Source: Batillaria attramentaria
Lineage: Eukaryota > Mollusca > Gastropoda > Batillariidae
DNA: 64,000 bases
Direction: 5' to 3'
NCBI GenBank assembly: GCA_018292915.2
Contig: JACVVK020000444.1
Location: forward strand, 470,001-534,000
The position numbers and the translations under genes were made by a program. Positions 1 through 13,774 of this stretch are shown here, piece by piece. Every line of letters starts with the position of its first letter. The stretch's first letter is position 1. The notes beneath the pieces are model-generated. The model searched no databases. It worked only from the letters and a program-made list of their open reading frames with translations, and had not been told where the DNA came from.

Positions 1-84
1 GGCTTTTTCATCGTTGCCCCGTCTTTGATATCACCCTTATGTGGTGGAAAAGGACGTTAAACCCGCAAACACCCACACCCACCC
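1..84 (+). repeat. tRNA-derived SINE, 3' part, cut by window edge
   Basis: The window opens inside a copy of the SINE found repeatedly downstream. It carries the shared body block GTTGCCCCGTCTTTGATATC, the GGTGGAAAAGGACGTTAAAC block and the CACCC-rich tail. The tRNA-like head lies outside the window. Confidence 0.8.
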
Positions 85-310
85 TTGTATCCTCTCTCTC
101 TCTCTCTCCACACCTGATACACACACTTACCTACTTCCTCTAAGTGTTTGTATCCTCTCTCTCTCTCTCTCTCTCAGTACTTCCCCAATGGTTTTTTTTT
201 ATCCTAATAAACGTTTTATCATCATCATCATCATCATCTCTCTCTCTCTCCCCCCCCCTCTCCCCCCCCCCCCCTCTCTCTCTCTCTCTGCTCTGCTCTG
301 CTCTTCTCTG
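85..310. repeat. (CT)n / poly-C low-complexity tract
   Basis: Runs of CT, C and ATC repeats follow the SINE tail. Open frames across it only encode Ser/Leu/Pro repeats and are not genes. Confidence 0.85.
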
Positions 311-523
311 ACGAGAGCACTCATTTTCACACACCTGCTGTGGCCACTAATGTTTACCAGTGGGAAATGGGAATGTTTTTCCTTCTCTTTTTTTTTGTAG
401 GCTGCAGCACCGTCATTGTTTATGTTTTTCTTTCTGTCTTTACACCCCACCACTTTCCCCATTTAGCCGACTGTGTAATTATTGATTAAGGAGTTTTTTC
501 CAGTCGTGTCGTTTTTGTTCCAG

Positions 524-591
524 ATTACCCTACTGATGTCACTGTGCAAATCTTCATCGTGAGCTTCGACTCCATCAGTGAAGCTACCATG
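524..591 (+). CDS. Channel exon: extracellular beta strands ([16 protein letters not shown])
   Basis: Acceptor TTGTTCCAG ends at 523 and donor GTATGG begins at 592. Two bases complete a split codon, then the frame reads [16 protein letters not shown], the conserved early ligand-binding-domain strand of Cys-loop subunits. It ends in phase 0, compatible with the exon at 10836. Confidence 0.88.
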
Positions 592-911
592 GTATGGATT
601 TCACCTTATTTTAGCTGGCACTTGGGTGCTAAAACATGCGAGCGAGACATTGACCAAATCGTGTGATGAATTTTACATCCTGCCAGCTGCAGCAGTGTGA
701 TATGTTTTACCTTCACTGTTGACAGCATTCAAACAGGGAAAATGGTTCCAAAATTTCCTTCTGATGATTTGTAAAGCCAAGCGACTGTGTAAAATAGTTT
801 TTAATTAAAAAAAAAAAAACACCAACAACAGCACATCAACGTGAAGAACAAAAATTAGTACGGTCCTTTCGAAACATAAGAGTGCCGTCTAAAACAATTG
901 ACAATGTGTAA

Positions 912-974
<63 letters not shown>

Positions 975-1249
975 GAACTATTATGTAAAAACCTGTCAGC
1001 AATAATGTCCTTCAGACTAGCATTATATATATGTCAATGCCTGAAAATCAGACAATAAGGCTATATCATAGCGTCGGTTTACATGCTTTATGCAGAATAT
1101 GTTGTATCTTGTACTGATACTGGTTTCATGGTTACTTTGATAGTGTGAGAAGTCACCTCTACCTCAGCTTACTCTGAAATGTCTTATCCTCATGTTCTGA
1201 TGGGCCAAATGGCCTGCAAAACTGAATAAACTATTATTATTATTATTAT

Positions 1250-1305
<56 letters not shown>

Positions 1306-1588
1306 GTCCAAGAACGCAAATGCACTAAGCATCAGAATGCTTGTATTTTACCAGAAAGCCGCTTCACTCAAATCCACTGGCGTCACTTTTTCTTGCCTTG
1401 TACACAAGAAGTCCCAGCTTCACTGGCAGCTTGCCTCTTGTTGCAACCCCCTGGCATGTACCTTGCCCTAAAGAATACAAAAATCACGAGAATCACGCTT
1501 TTTCGTGGCAACAAAAATCACTACGAACTCAGAAGCACACTCGACAAAAATTGTCCATCAAATAAACTCTGCACTTGATTTGACTTCA

Positions 1589-1635
<47 letters not shown>

Positions 1636-2015
1636 GCACGCACGCACGCACACTATATCAGAATGCTCAGGAAGAAAATGGGAGTCGTCAGAGTTCTGTC
1701 CGACTGGCATCCAGTCAACGACGCCAGTAACTGGACTCCCATCCTTGATATGACGCCAGTAGCTGGATGCAGTCGAGTGCAATCGCCTGTGTGATCGTAG
1801 TCCCGGCGACCCACCTCCTTTTCTCCTCTTTTTTTCCTCGAGCAAAGACGGTTGCCCTGACTACGGTAATCGTTACTTGGAACATCTTACGCAGACAAAA
1901 ATACAGACAGCTGGGTCGTTGCCTTCCTGTATTTTCGTTTTTCATGTGGCGTGAGAGTCAGCATAAGCTGGCCGTCTGTTTGGGCACAGTCCATCAGTGC
2001 CCGAACTGCACTCTT

Positions 2016-2071
<56 letters not shown>

Positions 2072-5000
2072 TAGACTTTGCACCCAACAATCATTCGCGT
2101 CTGTCTTATTATCACATGGATGACCACAGACTTCCGAGCGCAGCTGCAAGCGCACGTGCTTTTGATCTTGCGCGATCAGGGGGAAATCCCTTCCGCACAA
2201 AACAGCTATTGCCAGCTAGGTGCAGCTAGCCAATTTACCTTCCACGTGTCAGCGCTGTTGTGGGTGAGAAAGTACAATATAACGAGGACGTCAGCCGAAG
2301 GTATCAATGTCTTCGCTGAAAAGGAAATTTCTAGTCTCCCGCAAGCCTACAGAAGCCTGCACTTTGCGTGGGTGGGGTGGGTGTTTGCGTATTTAAATTA
2401 ACGTCCTTTTCCACCACGTACAGGTGATATCAAAGACGGGGCAACGAGAACAAGGTCAGCACAAAATTTGGCCCCAGCGGGGAGTCGAACTCACGACCCG
2501 AGCATTGAAAGTCCAGCGCTTTACAATTCGGCTATCCAGGCTCCCCTCCCCTACATGGTCCACCCCTTGTCGTGGGGTAGTGGCTTGTGTACCTCAATGA
2601 CCCAGAGAACTATGCCAGCAGGAGCACATGCTCCTGGCAGGGTCACCCAAGCTGGACAGGTCGAAGGGTAGAGGTCAGACGAATGTGGACCACCTCTCCA
2701 AGAGGCTAAACGGGTTTGCGTAGGGTTAACAGCCCTACCTGTAAAAAACATTAAGTTACAAAAGCATCGACAGCAACAAACCAAGACATTCACCTGGGCG
2801 AGGAAGGGTCTCCATCCCGGAGACCTATGACGCATTGCAGTGAAAGCCGAAAGGAAGCTGCAAGGCCGACCCCCCTTCTAACACCCAGAACAACAACGAG
2901 AGTAGCCACATGGAACATCAGGACAATGTATGAAGTAGGAAGGACCATACAAGTAGCAAGAGAGATGAAGAACTACAAGGGAGTACTGGGACTGAGTGAG
3001 ACAAGGTGGCTACAGACAGGACAGCTGAGATTTTCATCGGGGAGAGCATTTGCTGTACTCTGGACACACAGAGGATGGAGCCCCCCCACACTGAGGGCGT
3101 GGCCCTGATGCTGGCACCGGAGGCACAGCGGGCACTCATCGGCTGGGAACCTGTCAACTCCCGCATCATCACAGCCAAATTCATCACCAAGAAAAAAGAC
3201 ATCAAGCTGAACATCATCCAGTGCTATGCTCCCACCAATGATGCGGAAGAGGAGAAAAAAGATGACTTCTACCAACAACTGCAGACAGTGATAGATAGAG
3301 GAGGAGCCAAGGACATGACCATACTGATGGGAGTACTTCAACGCCAAGATTGGATCAGACAACACAGGCTACGAGGACACCATGGGTAACACACGGACTG
3401 GGACAGATGAACGAAAATGGCGAGCGCTTTGCAAACTTTTGTGCCCTGAACCAGCTAGTGATAGGAGGCAGCATCTTCCCACACAAGCGCATCCACAAGG
3501 CCACATGGAGATCACCGGACCATGTCACGGAGAACCAGATTGAATCACATCTGCATCAGCCGGAAGTTCAGGAGATCGTGGCGGATGTGCGCGTGATGAG
3601 GGGTGCCGATGTATCATCAGACCACCACCTTCTTGCAACAACATTGAGACTTCGGCTTAAGAGGCACACCAACGCCAACAACACACGGACCAGGTACAAC
3701 GTTGGATTACTCAGGAACACAGACACACAAGCAGCATTCCGGATCAGCCTTCCAACAGGTTCCAGCCACTGCAAGACCTGATAGAAGACAGTGAAATGGA
3801 CATCGAGACACACTGGGAACACAGCAAGAAACTTTGGCACGACACATGCGAAGAGGTCCTTGGCAAGAGAAAGACCCAACATAAGGAATGGATCTCTGCT
3901 GATACCATCCAGAAGCTGGAAGTTAGGAAAGAGAAGAAAACTGCACTGAACACGAGCCGAACAAGAAGAGCTAAGGCAAAGGCACAGGAAGAATACACAG
4001 CAGCTGACAGAGAAGTGAAGAGGAGCACCAGGAAGGTACAAGAGGGACTACATCGACAACCTGGCAGTCAAGCAGAGGAAGCAGCCCGACAAGGGAATCT
4101 AAAAGACCTGTACCAGGTGACCAAGAAGCTCGCGGGCAAATTCCAGCAGACAGACAAACCAGTGAAGGACAAGAACGGGCACCCACTGACAACAACTGAG
4201 GAACAGCTGAAGCGATGGGCAGAACACTTCAGGGAGCTGTTAAATCGCCCCATCCCTGAAGCACCACCAGACATCCCACCAGCAGAGACAGAACTACCCA
4301 TCAACATGTGACAAGCCCTCTAAGGCGGAGATCAGGAAAGCCATCATGACACTGAGAAATGGGAAAGCTGCAGGGCCGGACGATCGATACCAGCAGAAGC
4401 CATCAAAGCAGACTACAGAAGACAGCCGTCAACATGCTGCACAGCCTTTTCAGCAAGATCTGGGAGAAGGAAGAGGTGCCAGCCCAGTGGAAAGAAGGGA
4501 TCGTCATCAAGCTGCCAAAGAAAGGGGACCTCAGGGACTGCAGCAACTACCCGAGGGATCATGCTCCTGTCAGTGCCAGCAAGGTTTCTCAACAAGAATT
4601 CTACTGGAGAGGATGAGAGAGGCAGTCGACCCATGCTCCGAGACCAGCAGGCGGGCTTTCGCAGGAACAGGTCCTGCGCTGACCAGAATTGCCAGCCTAC
4701 GCATCATTGTGGAGCAGTCACTGGAGTGGAACTCCCTCTCTACATCAACTTCATAGACTATGAGAAGGCTTTCGACAGTGTAGACAGAGAGGCACTGTGG
4801 AAGCTGCTAAGGCACTATGGAGTTTCCCGGGAAGATCATCTCCTTGATCCAGTGCACCTACCAAGACATGAGCTGCAGGATTGCCCATGCTGGCCAGTTG
4901 TCAGAAAGCTTCGAGGTGAAGACCGGAGTCCGCCAGGGATGCCTGTTGTCCCCGTTCCTCTTCCTCCTGGTCATCGACTGGATCATGAAGACCACTACAG

Positions 5001-7271
5001 CAGGCAGGAAAAACGGGATACAGTGGACACTCTGGACGCAGCTGGATGACCTCGACTTCGCAGACGACCTGGCGCTCCTGTCTCACAGCCACAGCCAGAT
5101 GCAGGACAAGACTACGCGCCTGGAAGCCACATCAGCCGGAACAGGGCTCAAGATCAACAGGAAGAAAACCGAGCTGATGAAGATCAACACCACTGCCAAC
5201 ACACCAGTCACAGTCGGTGGAGAGCCCATCAGGGAGGTAGAGTCCTTTGTCTACCTGGGAAGTGTGGTTGATGGACAGGGAGGCACAGACCGAGACGTCA
5301 CAGCCAGAATCGGCAAGGCAAGGGCAGCAATGGTCATGCTGAAGAACGTCTGGGCATCCAAAGTTGTCAGCATAAGAACCAAACTTCGCATCTTCAACTC
5401 CAACGTGAAGTCGGTTCTGCTCTACGGATGCGAAACATGGAGGACAACGAAGACCATGCAGCAAGAAGATCCAGACATTTCTCAACACCTGTCTGAGGCG
5501 CATCTTCAACATCCGATGGCCAGAGAAGATCCGGATATGAAGAGCTGTGGGAGCGAGCGGGGCAGGAACCAGTGGCCAAGCAGATCCTGCGGAGGAAGTG
5601 GGGCTGGATTGGACACACCCTCAGGAAGCCAGCAGCCAGCACCACACGCCAAGCCCTGACATGGAACCCCACAGGGGAAAAGGAAGAGAGGCCGGCCTCG
5701 CAACAGCTGGAGGGCGGGACACTGAGGCAGAGCTATGTAAGCAGGGTACCAACTGGACTGGAGTGGCAAGACTAGCCCAGAACAGAGTGCGATGGCGAAG
5801 GGTTGTCGATGGCCTATGCTCCACGTGGAGCCAAGGGCCTAAGTAAGTAAGTAAGGCTCCCCTCCTTTCACTCTGCGAACATACGGGGATCCCAGTCAGG
5901 CTTAGGCGAGCAGCCGGGATAGCCGAATGGTAGTGGTTTGGACTTTCAGTGCTCGGGTCGTGAGTTCGAACACCGACTGGGGTCAACTATTTGTCCTGGC
6001 CTTTTCTTCGTTGCCCCTTCTTTTATATCACCCATACTTGGTGGACGTTTAACCTCCGAACACCCACCCTCCTTCCGGCTCAGGCCTGCTCGGTGATCTC
6101 TCAACCCCCCGTTATATTCACAGCGATCAGATCACTCCTTTATTAAAGGAGCGCCTCAAAAGCATACGATATTTTCGCCATTATTCCAGCAGGGAGCGGG
6201 GATAACCCGGCGAATGGGAGAGCGTTGGACTTTCAATGCTCGGGTCGTGAGTTCGAATCCCAGCTGGTGCCAAATATTTGTGCTGCCCTTTTTCTCGTTG
6301 CCCCGTCTTTGATATCACCCGTACGTGGTGGAAAAGGACGTTAAACTCGTAAACTCCCATACACCCGTTATTCCAGTGGAACGCCTCTTGCAGGCAAAAC
6401 GTCGTTGTACTTGTAGGTCCTGTGCCAGATTGTGGTCAATGTCCCACAGAGAAGGAGGGAGCAGAAACTGCATTCCACCGACTTCTTGGCATTTGGGCGT
6501 CTTCCTGAATAAGTGACTCTTTGGCCGTTCGAGTCACTCGATCAAACTGCTCGGAAACCACAGAATGGTTTCACGTGAATGCGTCCGAGACGTGTGTGCG
6601 CAAACAGACGTTGGTAAGTGGCAGTTTTGTGGGCTGACATCGTGACGGTGTCTGTAACTGAGACATTCATTCAAATGTAGAAATAAAATACAGCAGTTAG
6701 GAAACAGAAAGCACTTCAGGCTTTTAGGCACAGCCGCGGCAACCTGCCAGATCGTGCAAACGCTGATGTTCGAACGCCAGTCCATTCAGCAGTTTTTTTT
6801 AGGGGTTGACTTCGTGAGGAAATGGCGGTGACTGAAACTGAGACACTCATTCGAACTTATAGAAAAATAAAATACATCAGATATAGGAAACGAGAAAGCA
6901 CTTTAGGCGGCTTTTAGGCGTAGCTGTGGCATCCTGCTGGATCGTGCGCCGAACGCTAACTTCCACGACACTAGTTTTTAGTCACCTTAATCCGAGCGTT
7001 CTGGGATCGATTTTGGCCACGGGATCCTCGGGACAGAGACATTAGCGGTGGAATGCTAACACACTCCGCGGTGCTATGCGTGCCGTTCTTTCTCTCGATC
7101 ACGCTCGAAATTATGTGGACAAAAAAAAAAAAAACCTTGCGGATTTTTGCAGCTGAACTACAGTATTTGTTTCAGCCGCGTGCACTCTCTCTCTCTCTCT
7201 CTCTCTGTCTCGCTCGCTCGCTGTCTCTCTCTCTCTGTGTGAATGATCCCAAGCCAGTACGCGTTACGAGT

Positions 7272-7337
<66 letters not shown>

Positions 7338-7450
7338 ACTGTGTTTATTTTTTTTTATTAGTCATAATTATTTAGTTGCAGCATCTTGACGGCATGTTCT
7401 AAAACTGTTACGCAAAAACACCAACCGTTTAAAATTACAGAATCATTTTA

Positions 7451-7513
<63 letters not shown>

Positions 7514-8149
7514 CGCGTGCCTGTGCGCATCAGGTGCAGGTGTGTCTCTGTGTGTCTGAGAGAGAGAGAGAGAGAGAGCGAGAGGAGAGAGAATAGTGGA
7601 AGGGTGGAGAGGGGAGGAAGACTTACGACAGGGTAGAGGGTGGCCGAGGGTGGCCCGGGTGAGGGGGGGGGGGACAAGGAGGGTTAAGGGTTTAGCGCTC
7701 CTGGGCATTCTGTCAACTCGTGTCAAGCGTCTATACTGACAAGACGAAGATGTAAGACCCTAGTCATTACACTGATGACGACTAATTGGAAACAGACAGT
7801 CATTTTTTTGGCACTCGCTACAACCCCGGAGCCTCCCTCGGGAGATCCCCACCAAAACCCACCAGCTTCGTTATTCTGCTAATGGCCCCGAGTTCTGCAC
7901 CTTGATCAGATCTAACACAGCAGGCTATTTATACGTAGGTAGAACTTTCTATGGAGGTCAAGCGTCAGGAGATCTCTGCGTTGGGTTCGAATTCGCAGAG
8001 AGACATAATACCATTTCTTGATGTTTTCTTCATTGCTCCTGGTCGTCTGGTGGGGGGAAAAGGCTTGAGACACTGTGAGAACTTTGACATGGCTCAAACA
8101 CAAAAGCAGATCAGTATTTTACAGACTCTCTCTCTCTCTCTCTCTCTCT

Positions 8150-8182
<33 letters not shown>

Positions 8183-8617
8183 GTCACCTTTGTAAAATCA
8201 TACAAATCAGATACAATGACAATAATCTTTGTTTTCCAACTGTAAACATTCTGTGAGAAATACCATGTTCCAACTTGCCGTTGCTGAACTACGAGAATAT
8301 GAGCAAAGGAAGAACAGTCTATAAGCTACAGGAATATAGAGCGGGGGTGGGGGGGGGGGTGTGGGGGGGGGGAGAGAGAGAGAGAGAGAGAGAGATGATG
8401 ATGATGATGGTGATGATAATGAATGATGATGAATCTTTATATTCCAACGGTTGAACGGTTGAAGTTTTGAAAGAAATATATAATTTCACAAACCTGCCGT
8501 TGCTGCTCACTAAAATATCTGACTAAACTGTAAAAAAAAAAAAAATTACAAGAGAGGGTCAAAAAGTAAATCATAGCAAACCACACACACGCACGCACGC
8601 ACGCGCGCGCGCGCACG

Positions 8618-8714
<97 letters not shown>

Positions 8715-11345
8715 CAGACAGACAGACAATCTTGGACTGTCTCTATTCTTCTAATATCAGTTTGTGATAGGTGCCTCCACAGATGTTTTACTAAATGCGG
8801 AACAGAAATGTTAGGAAGTGAATCGTTTGTTTATTTTTCCGTTCTTCGATTAAAAAAAAAAATTCTCTCCCATTCTCGGTTGTCTTAATGTAGGGCGGTG
8901 CAACATCGCTTTTACAAAATGCATAAACGTTGGAGCAGATAGTGGATCAAATGTGATAAGAGTAACATGCAATGTACATGTACGGTGCCTGCCTCGCCTT
9001 CGTGTACACACGCACGCACAAATATCAAGTGTGCACGCTAAAAATCCCACGTTCATCTTTGGAAGAAGAGTAGGTTGTGGCCGGTGGCGTGGTAAAACAG
9101 AAATACTGTCGCACGCACCAGAGTGAATAGCAGGGTGGAGGTTTGCACATACAGTAGCGCTTAGCGGCAGCAGGCTTTCACTGCTTCGTCCTCCAGCCCT
9201 GCGGCGCCATGAGCATCTCAGTAGAGATGGATACGTGCGCCGAGAAGACTACCATACCATACCATACCATACCATACCATACCATACCATACCATGTAAG
9301 CAATAATGCGGGTTAATCACCGTTTTACACAAACACTTGGAACAGTAACTGTACCCGGGGTATTCCAAACAAACCCCGCAACTGGCATTATTCAGCTAAC
9401 AGCTTCCCGTTCTGCTTCACCTCATTCTATTACTGTGTATTTTGCGCATCCCTGGGCAGGCTTCAGATTACTCGCCGGTAGCGCCCGATTCCGTTCCGTG
9501 CTCAGTGATGCATGACAAATTACTGAACAAGTGATTTTCACCCCCTGTGTCTTCGTATGAAATTAATAATGTACGAATAGTGGGCCTGGCATAATTATAT
9601 ATAAATAATGTCACATTAGAGCAGTGACGAACATTTGCGATGCTGAATAGACTGTTTCAGTTTGTTTGGCTTTTGTTTTTCCCCCGCTGTTCACCGTGGC
9701 CGCTAGCGTCATGAAAATGCATAGACTTCACGCGGCGGTTACAAAGCAATCTGTGCGGAATCGCTGTGATGCCTGCTGAATTATTGCTGCTTTATCGTGA
9801 ACGAAAAAATTGCTTTTCCATAATGAATTTCAAAGGCCATTAGCCCTGGGGCCGTCAGTAACGACAGTAACACTCTTGTGGACGCTCTTTTGGCAGTGGC
9901 TATCTTTCATAAACACCTTTTACTTCGAACTATCATTTCTACTACGACTACAATTTCGTATTTAAAAACTCATTTTTCTCCAGGTTTTTTTTTCAGGGTT
10001 TTTCCTCAGCTTTACAGGTTGTTGTTGTTGTTGTTCTTGTTGTCGTTGTTCTTGTTGTCGTTGTTCTTGTTGTCGTTGTTGTTTAGTCCATCAAGGACCA
10101 CTTGTAAATATATACGAATACCTCAAAGAAGATCTGTTTGGGGGTTTAACGTCCTTTTCCACCACATACGGGTGATATCAAAGACGGGGCAACGATGAAA
10201 AGGATAGCACAAATATTTGGCCCCAGCCGGGATACGAACTCACGACCCGAGCATTAGAAGTCCGACGCTCTGCCATTCGGCCACCCCGGCTCCCTCCAAA
10301 GAAGATGCAATGGCCCATCGTGCTTATAGTATCCAGAGCAAGACTTTCAGTCTTAGGATCCTGACACACGGAGAACGCTTTCGTTCGAACAAACACGCTC
10401 GGGAAAAGTTAGGGTAAACGCATGGTGTAGCTGCACGTCACACGGAGAAACACGGAAAAACACCATGTTCGCTCTTTGTTCGACCCTAAAACACTCCCTT
10501 GTGACATCAACCTTACACAAGCGTGCCGCCAGTTTGTTTAAAACTTGCTGAGATGCGTGTTCTGAAGGTTTTTTAACCTTTCATCATCAGGGGGGTGGGT
10601 GTTTAGGGGGTTTAACGTCCTTTTCCACCACGTATGGGTGATGTCAAAGACGGGACAACAATTAAAAAAAAAAAGCCAGCACAAATATTTGGCCCCAGCC
10701 GGGATACGAACTCACCACCCAAGCATTAGAAGTCCAACGCTTTACCATTCGGCCACCCCGGCTTCCCCTTTTCATCATCAGATGACTAACAAAATAAATA
10801 CAAGGCAAATAAACAATTATTATCTTCTTTTCCAGGATTACTCTCTCACAATATTCCTCCGACAAACGTGGAACGATTCCAGACTTGAGTATCCGCCTCT
10901 GCCTGGAATCGAGGCTCTGGAACTGGATACGCGCGTCATGAAACGGATATGGGTTCCAGACCTCTACTTCACCAATGAGAAGCAGGCTAACTTTCATGAC
11001 GTCACCGTGCCCAACAAGCTCATGCATATTACTTTCGCAGGACAAGTGCTGTATAGTTCCAGGTAAACCTCTCTGTGAGTTCTCATGTCAGTGGGAACTG
11101 CACCAAATGGCCAATAATTATGCCAATAACTAACACTTTTGGGAGCCTTCTTCTTTCTTTCATTTCTTCTACTTATGAGACGGGGGCAGATTTTGCTACG
11201 CGCAGCAGCAAGTTTCAGTGATACAAAACAAGACTGTGACGTTTCCTCACACAATACTTACTTTCACGCACACAGTGACGTAACGAAATCTGCGTCATAG
11301 ACACCTTACGTGCACACTATGCTGCTGCGTTCTTTTTGGCGGGAG

Positions 11346-11390
<45 letters not shown>

Positions 11391-12326
11391 GTGTGTGTGT
11401 GTGTGTGTGTGTGTGTGGACGGATGTAATGATGACTATCTCCTAAACCACCTCGTTGGAGGCCTTTTTACTTTGAGATAAAATGGGAATTCACCTTCTCC
11501 AGAGCTACCTTTCATGATTTTTAGCCTGCCGCATTTTCAGAAGAGTTATCGCCAATTTTAAAAAAAATCGGTCATGTTACGAATGTTTTTCGAAAAAGTT
11601 GTTCAAATTCCTTCATTTCTAGACTTTGGAAGTTCACCCAATCACACTGCCTTGATTTGTGCTACAGCTCTGTAGCTCTGACTGGTTTTGTGTAAAAAAA
11701 AATATTTCCGAGGTAGGGGTTGTTTGCATATAAGGCCAAATATCTATGAAAAGACTCTTTCAAATTACTCATCATTCCGGTATTTTTGTCACTTATGCCA
11801 ACTGCGCATATGACATGAACTACTGCACTATTATAGCTTTAGTATTAAGAATAACAGAGCTTTTAGATAAACACATTTTTTTCACGTTTCTGCGAGAAGC
11901 GCTGGTCAAAAAAGTTCCAATTTTGCAATTTCGTAAGTACAACCCGAGGCACTTAAGTCCACGTTTCATCAGCTTCTCTAGATCTTCCAGATTTTATATC
12001 AAAATAATAGTATTCACATGACAGACGAGCAGCTTGAGGCTGACGTCAAATGTTTGGTTCACAGACAAAATCTGCAAGTATTGTCACTGCTTCCGACATT
12101 TCATCAGCCCTCTAGATCTTCCAGATTTCATGTGAAAAATAATTCAGTCGGAGAAGTCACAAAGCCAACAGGGAAATTACAAGACATGAACAAGCATCCT
12201 CAGACGATCTCAGTGCTAGAGGCTGACGTCAAAAGTTTAGTTCACGGAATTGACGTCATCTCTCTCTCTCTCTGTATGACGACCTGCCTGAGGGCTGACG
12301 GCAAATGTTTAGTTCACGGAACTGAC

Positions 12327-12365
<39 letters not shown>

Positions 12366-13709
12366 GTGGGGAGCCAGGGTGGCCGAATGGTAGAGCGTTG
12401 GACTTTCAATGCTTGGGCCGAGAGTTTCGAATCCCGGCCGCTGGGGCCAAAATATTTGTGCTGGCCTTTTTCTCGTTGCCCCGTCCTTGATATCACCCTT
12501 TTGTGGTGGAAAAGGACGTTAAACTCCTAAACACCCATCCACCCACCCTCTATCTCTGCCTCTCTCTCTCTCTCCCCCTTCTTCCCCCACCCGGCCGCAC
12601 CCTCAGTCACGTGGTTAACCGGTCGAGGTCGTAGAGGATCTAGTCAAAGACCGTATCTACGGTCTTTGATCTAGTGTCGTTGGTAGAACTTGGAGAGGGG
12701 AGAACCGGCAACAATAACAACAAAACAGACAAAATAATATGAAGTTTGGAGAAACAACTTTGTAGGACGGGGCCGTTCCTCCTTGTTTTTTCTGAGGCTC
12801 GCCCCAAATTCTACAGAGGTATCCTAACGTACAAAATATGGAATAACATGCTTCCGTGTCAAACCGGCAAGCTATTTCCTCGACCTATACTCCACTACAC
12901 AAAGTCAAGAATGTCATTTTGTGTACCGAGACCGCGTATCGACAATCAAATCTTTCATTTGCTGGGAGGCCTCTTTGGAACTCGCTTCCAGTATTTCATA
13001 GCAGCAACGATAATGTTCTGAAACTGACTGTTACGTCAAAACATCAACCGTTGGAAAATAAAGATTCACTTCATTTCTGCGTTCCCTGTACTGGGCTCGA
13101 CCTCAGATGATTAGGTTGGTAGTTTTGACGAATTCAGTGGTCTTCAGCCAGTCCATTTTGGTGCCCAGAAGGCAGTTTCTCTGCTAACGTTGCTCCATTC
13201 GGCCAGTGCTGTGTCCTAGCTTCTAGGAAAAGGGGACAGGACTGCAGAATGTGTTCCGGGGGTTTGGGGGGGGGGGGGGGGCTTTTTCGCATAGACAATC
13301 TGGTGCTTGTGTCAGACCAAGGCGGTACAATTGGGCGCGCAGTCTGCAGTGTCCAGCCTGTAGGCGAAAAATGGTGGTCTGTTGGTGACGCCGGAGATGT
13401 GTCATCTGCATGTTCGTCAGATGGGACTTTGGGAGTAAATTTGCTTTCTCTGTCGTCAGCAAAGCGTGTTTTGAGCCTTTTTCGGTATTCTGATATTTCT
13501 CTAGCACTCTCTAAATGTGTGAGCTGGGCATGTTTGTCACTACAACCTTCCCTGGCGACCTGTCCTACTGAATGATGCATCACGAATAAATTTCAGATGC
13601 ACTGTTCATTTGGCATAGCTGTCCCTGATTATGGCGGAGGAAACTGCTTTGCTTGTGTTGGTCGGCGAGTAATTTGCAACAAGTAATTACCAGGACTGGT
13701 GGTGTGTGT

Positions 13710-13774
<65 letters not shown>

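Larger units (their letters stand above)
592..10835 (+). other. Long intron (10.2 kb) packed with repeats
   Basis: It contains (CA)n and poly-C tracts, a decayed LINE nested at a SINE (2369-5865), two more SINEs (5911-6072, 6190-6367), a ~170-bp diverged tandem duplication (6620-6965) and SINEs at 10138 and 10591. I see no coding exon between 6970 and 10130, only microsatellites and unannotated intron. Confidence 0.75.

Noticed and set aside
1767..2229. Proline-rich or glycine-rich proteins over the poly-C tract.
   Set aside because: Artefact of a 55-base homopolymer.
2468..2560. Functional tRNA genes in the SINE heads.
   Set aside because: Heads have A- and B-box-like motifs but no foldable acceptor stem, and every copy continues into the same SINE body.
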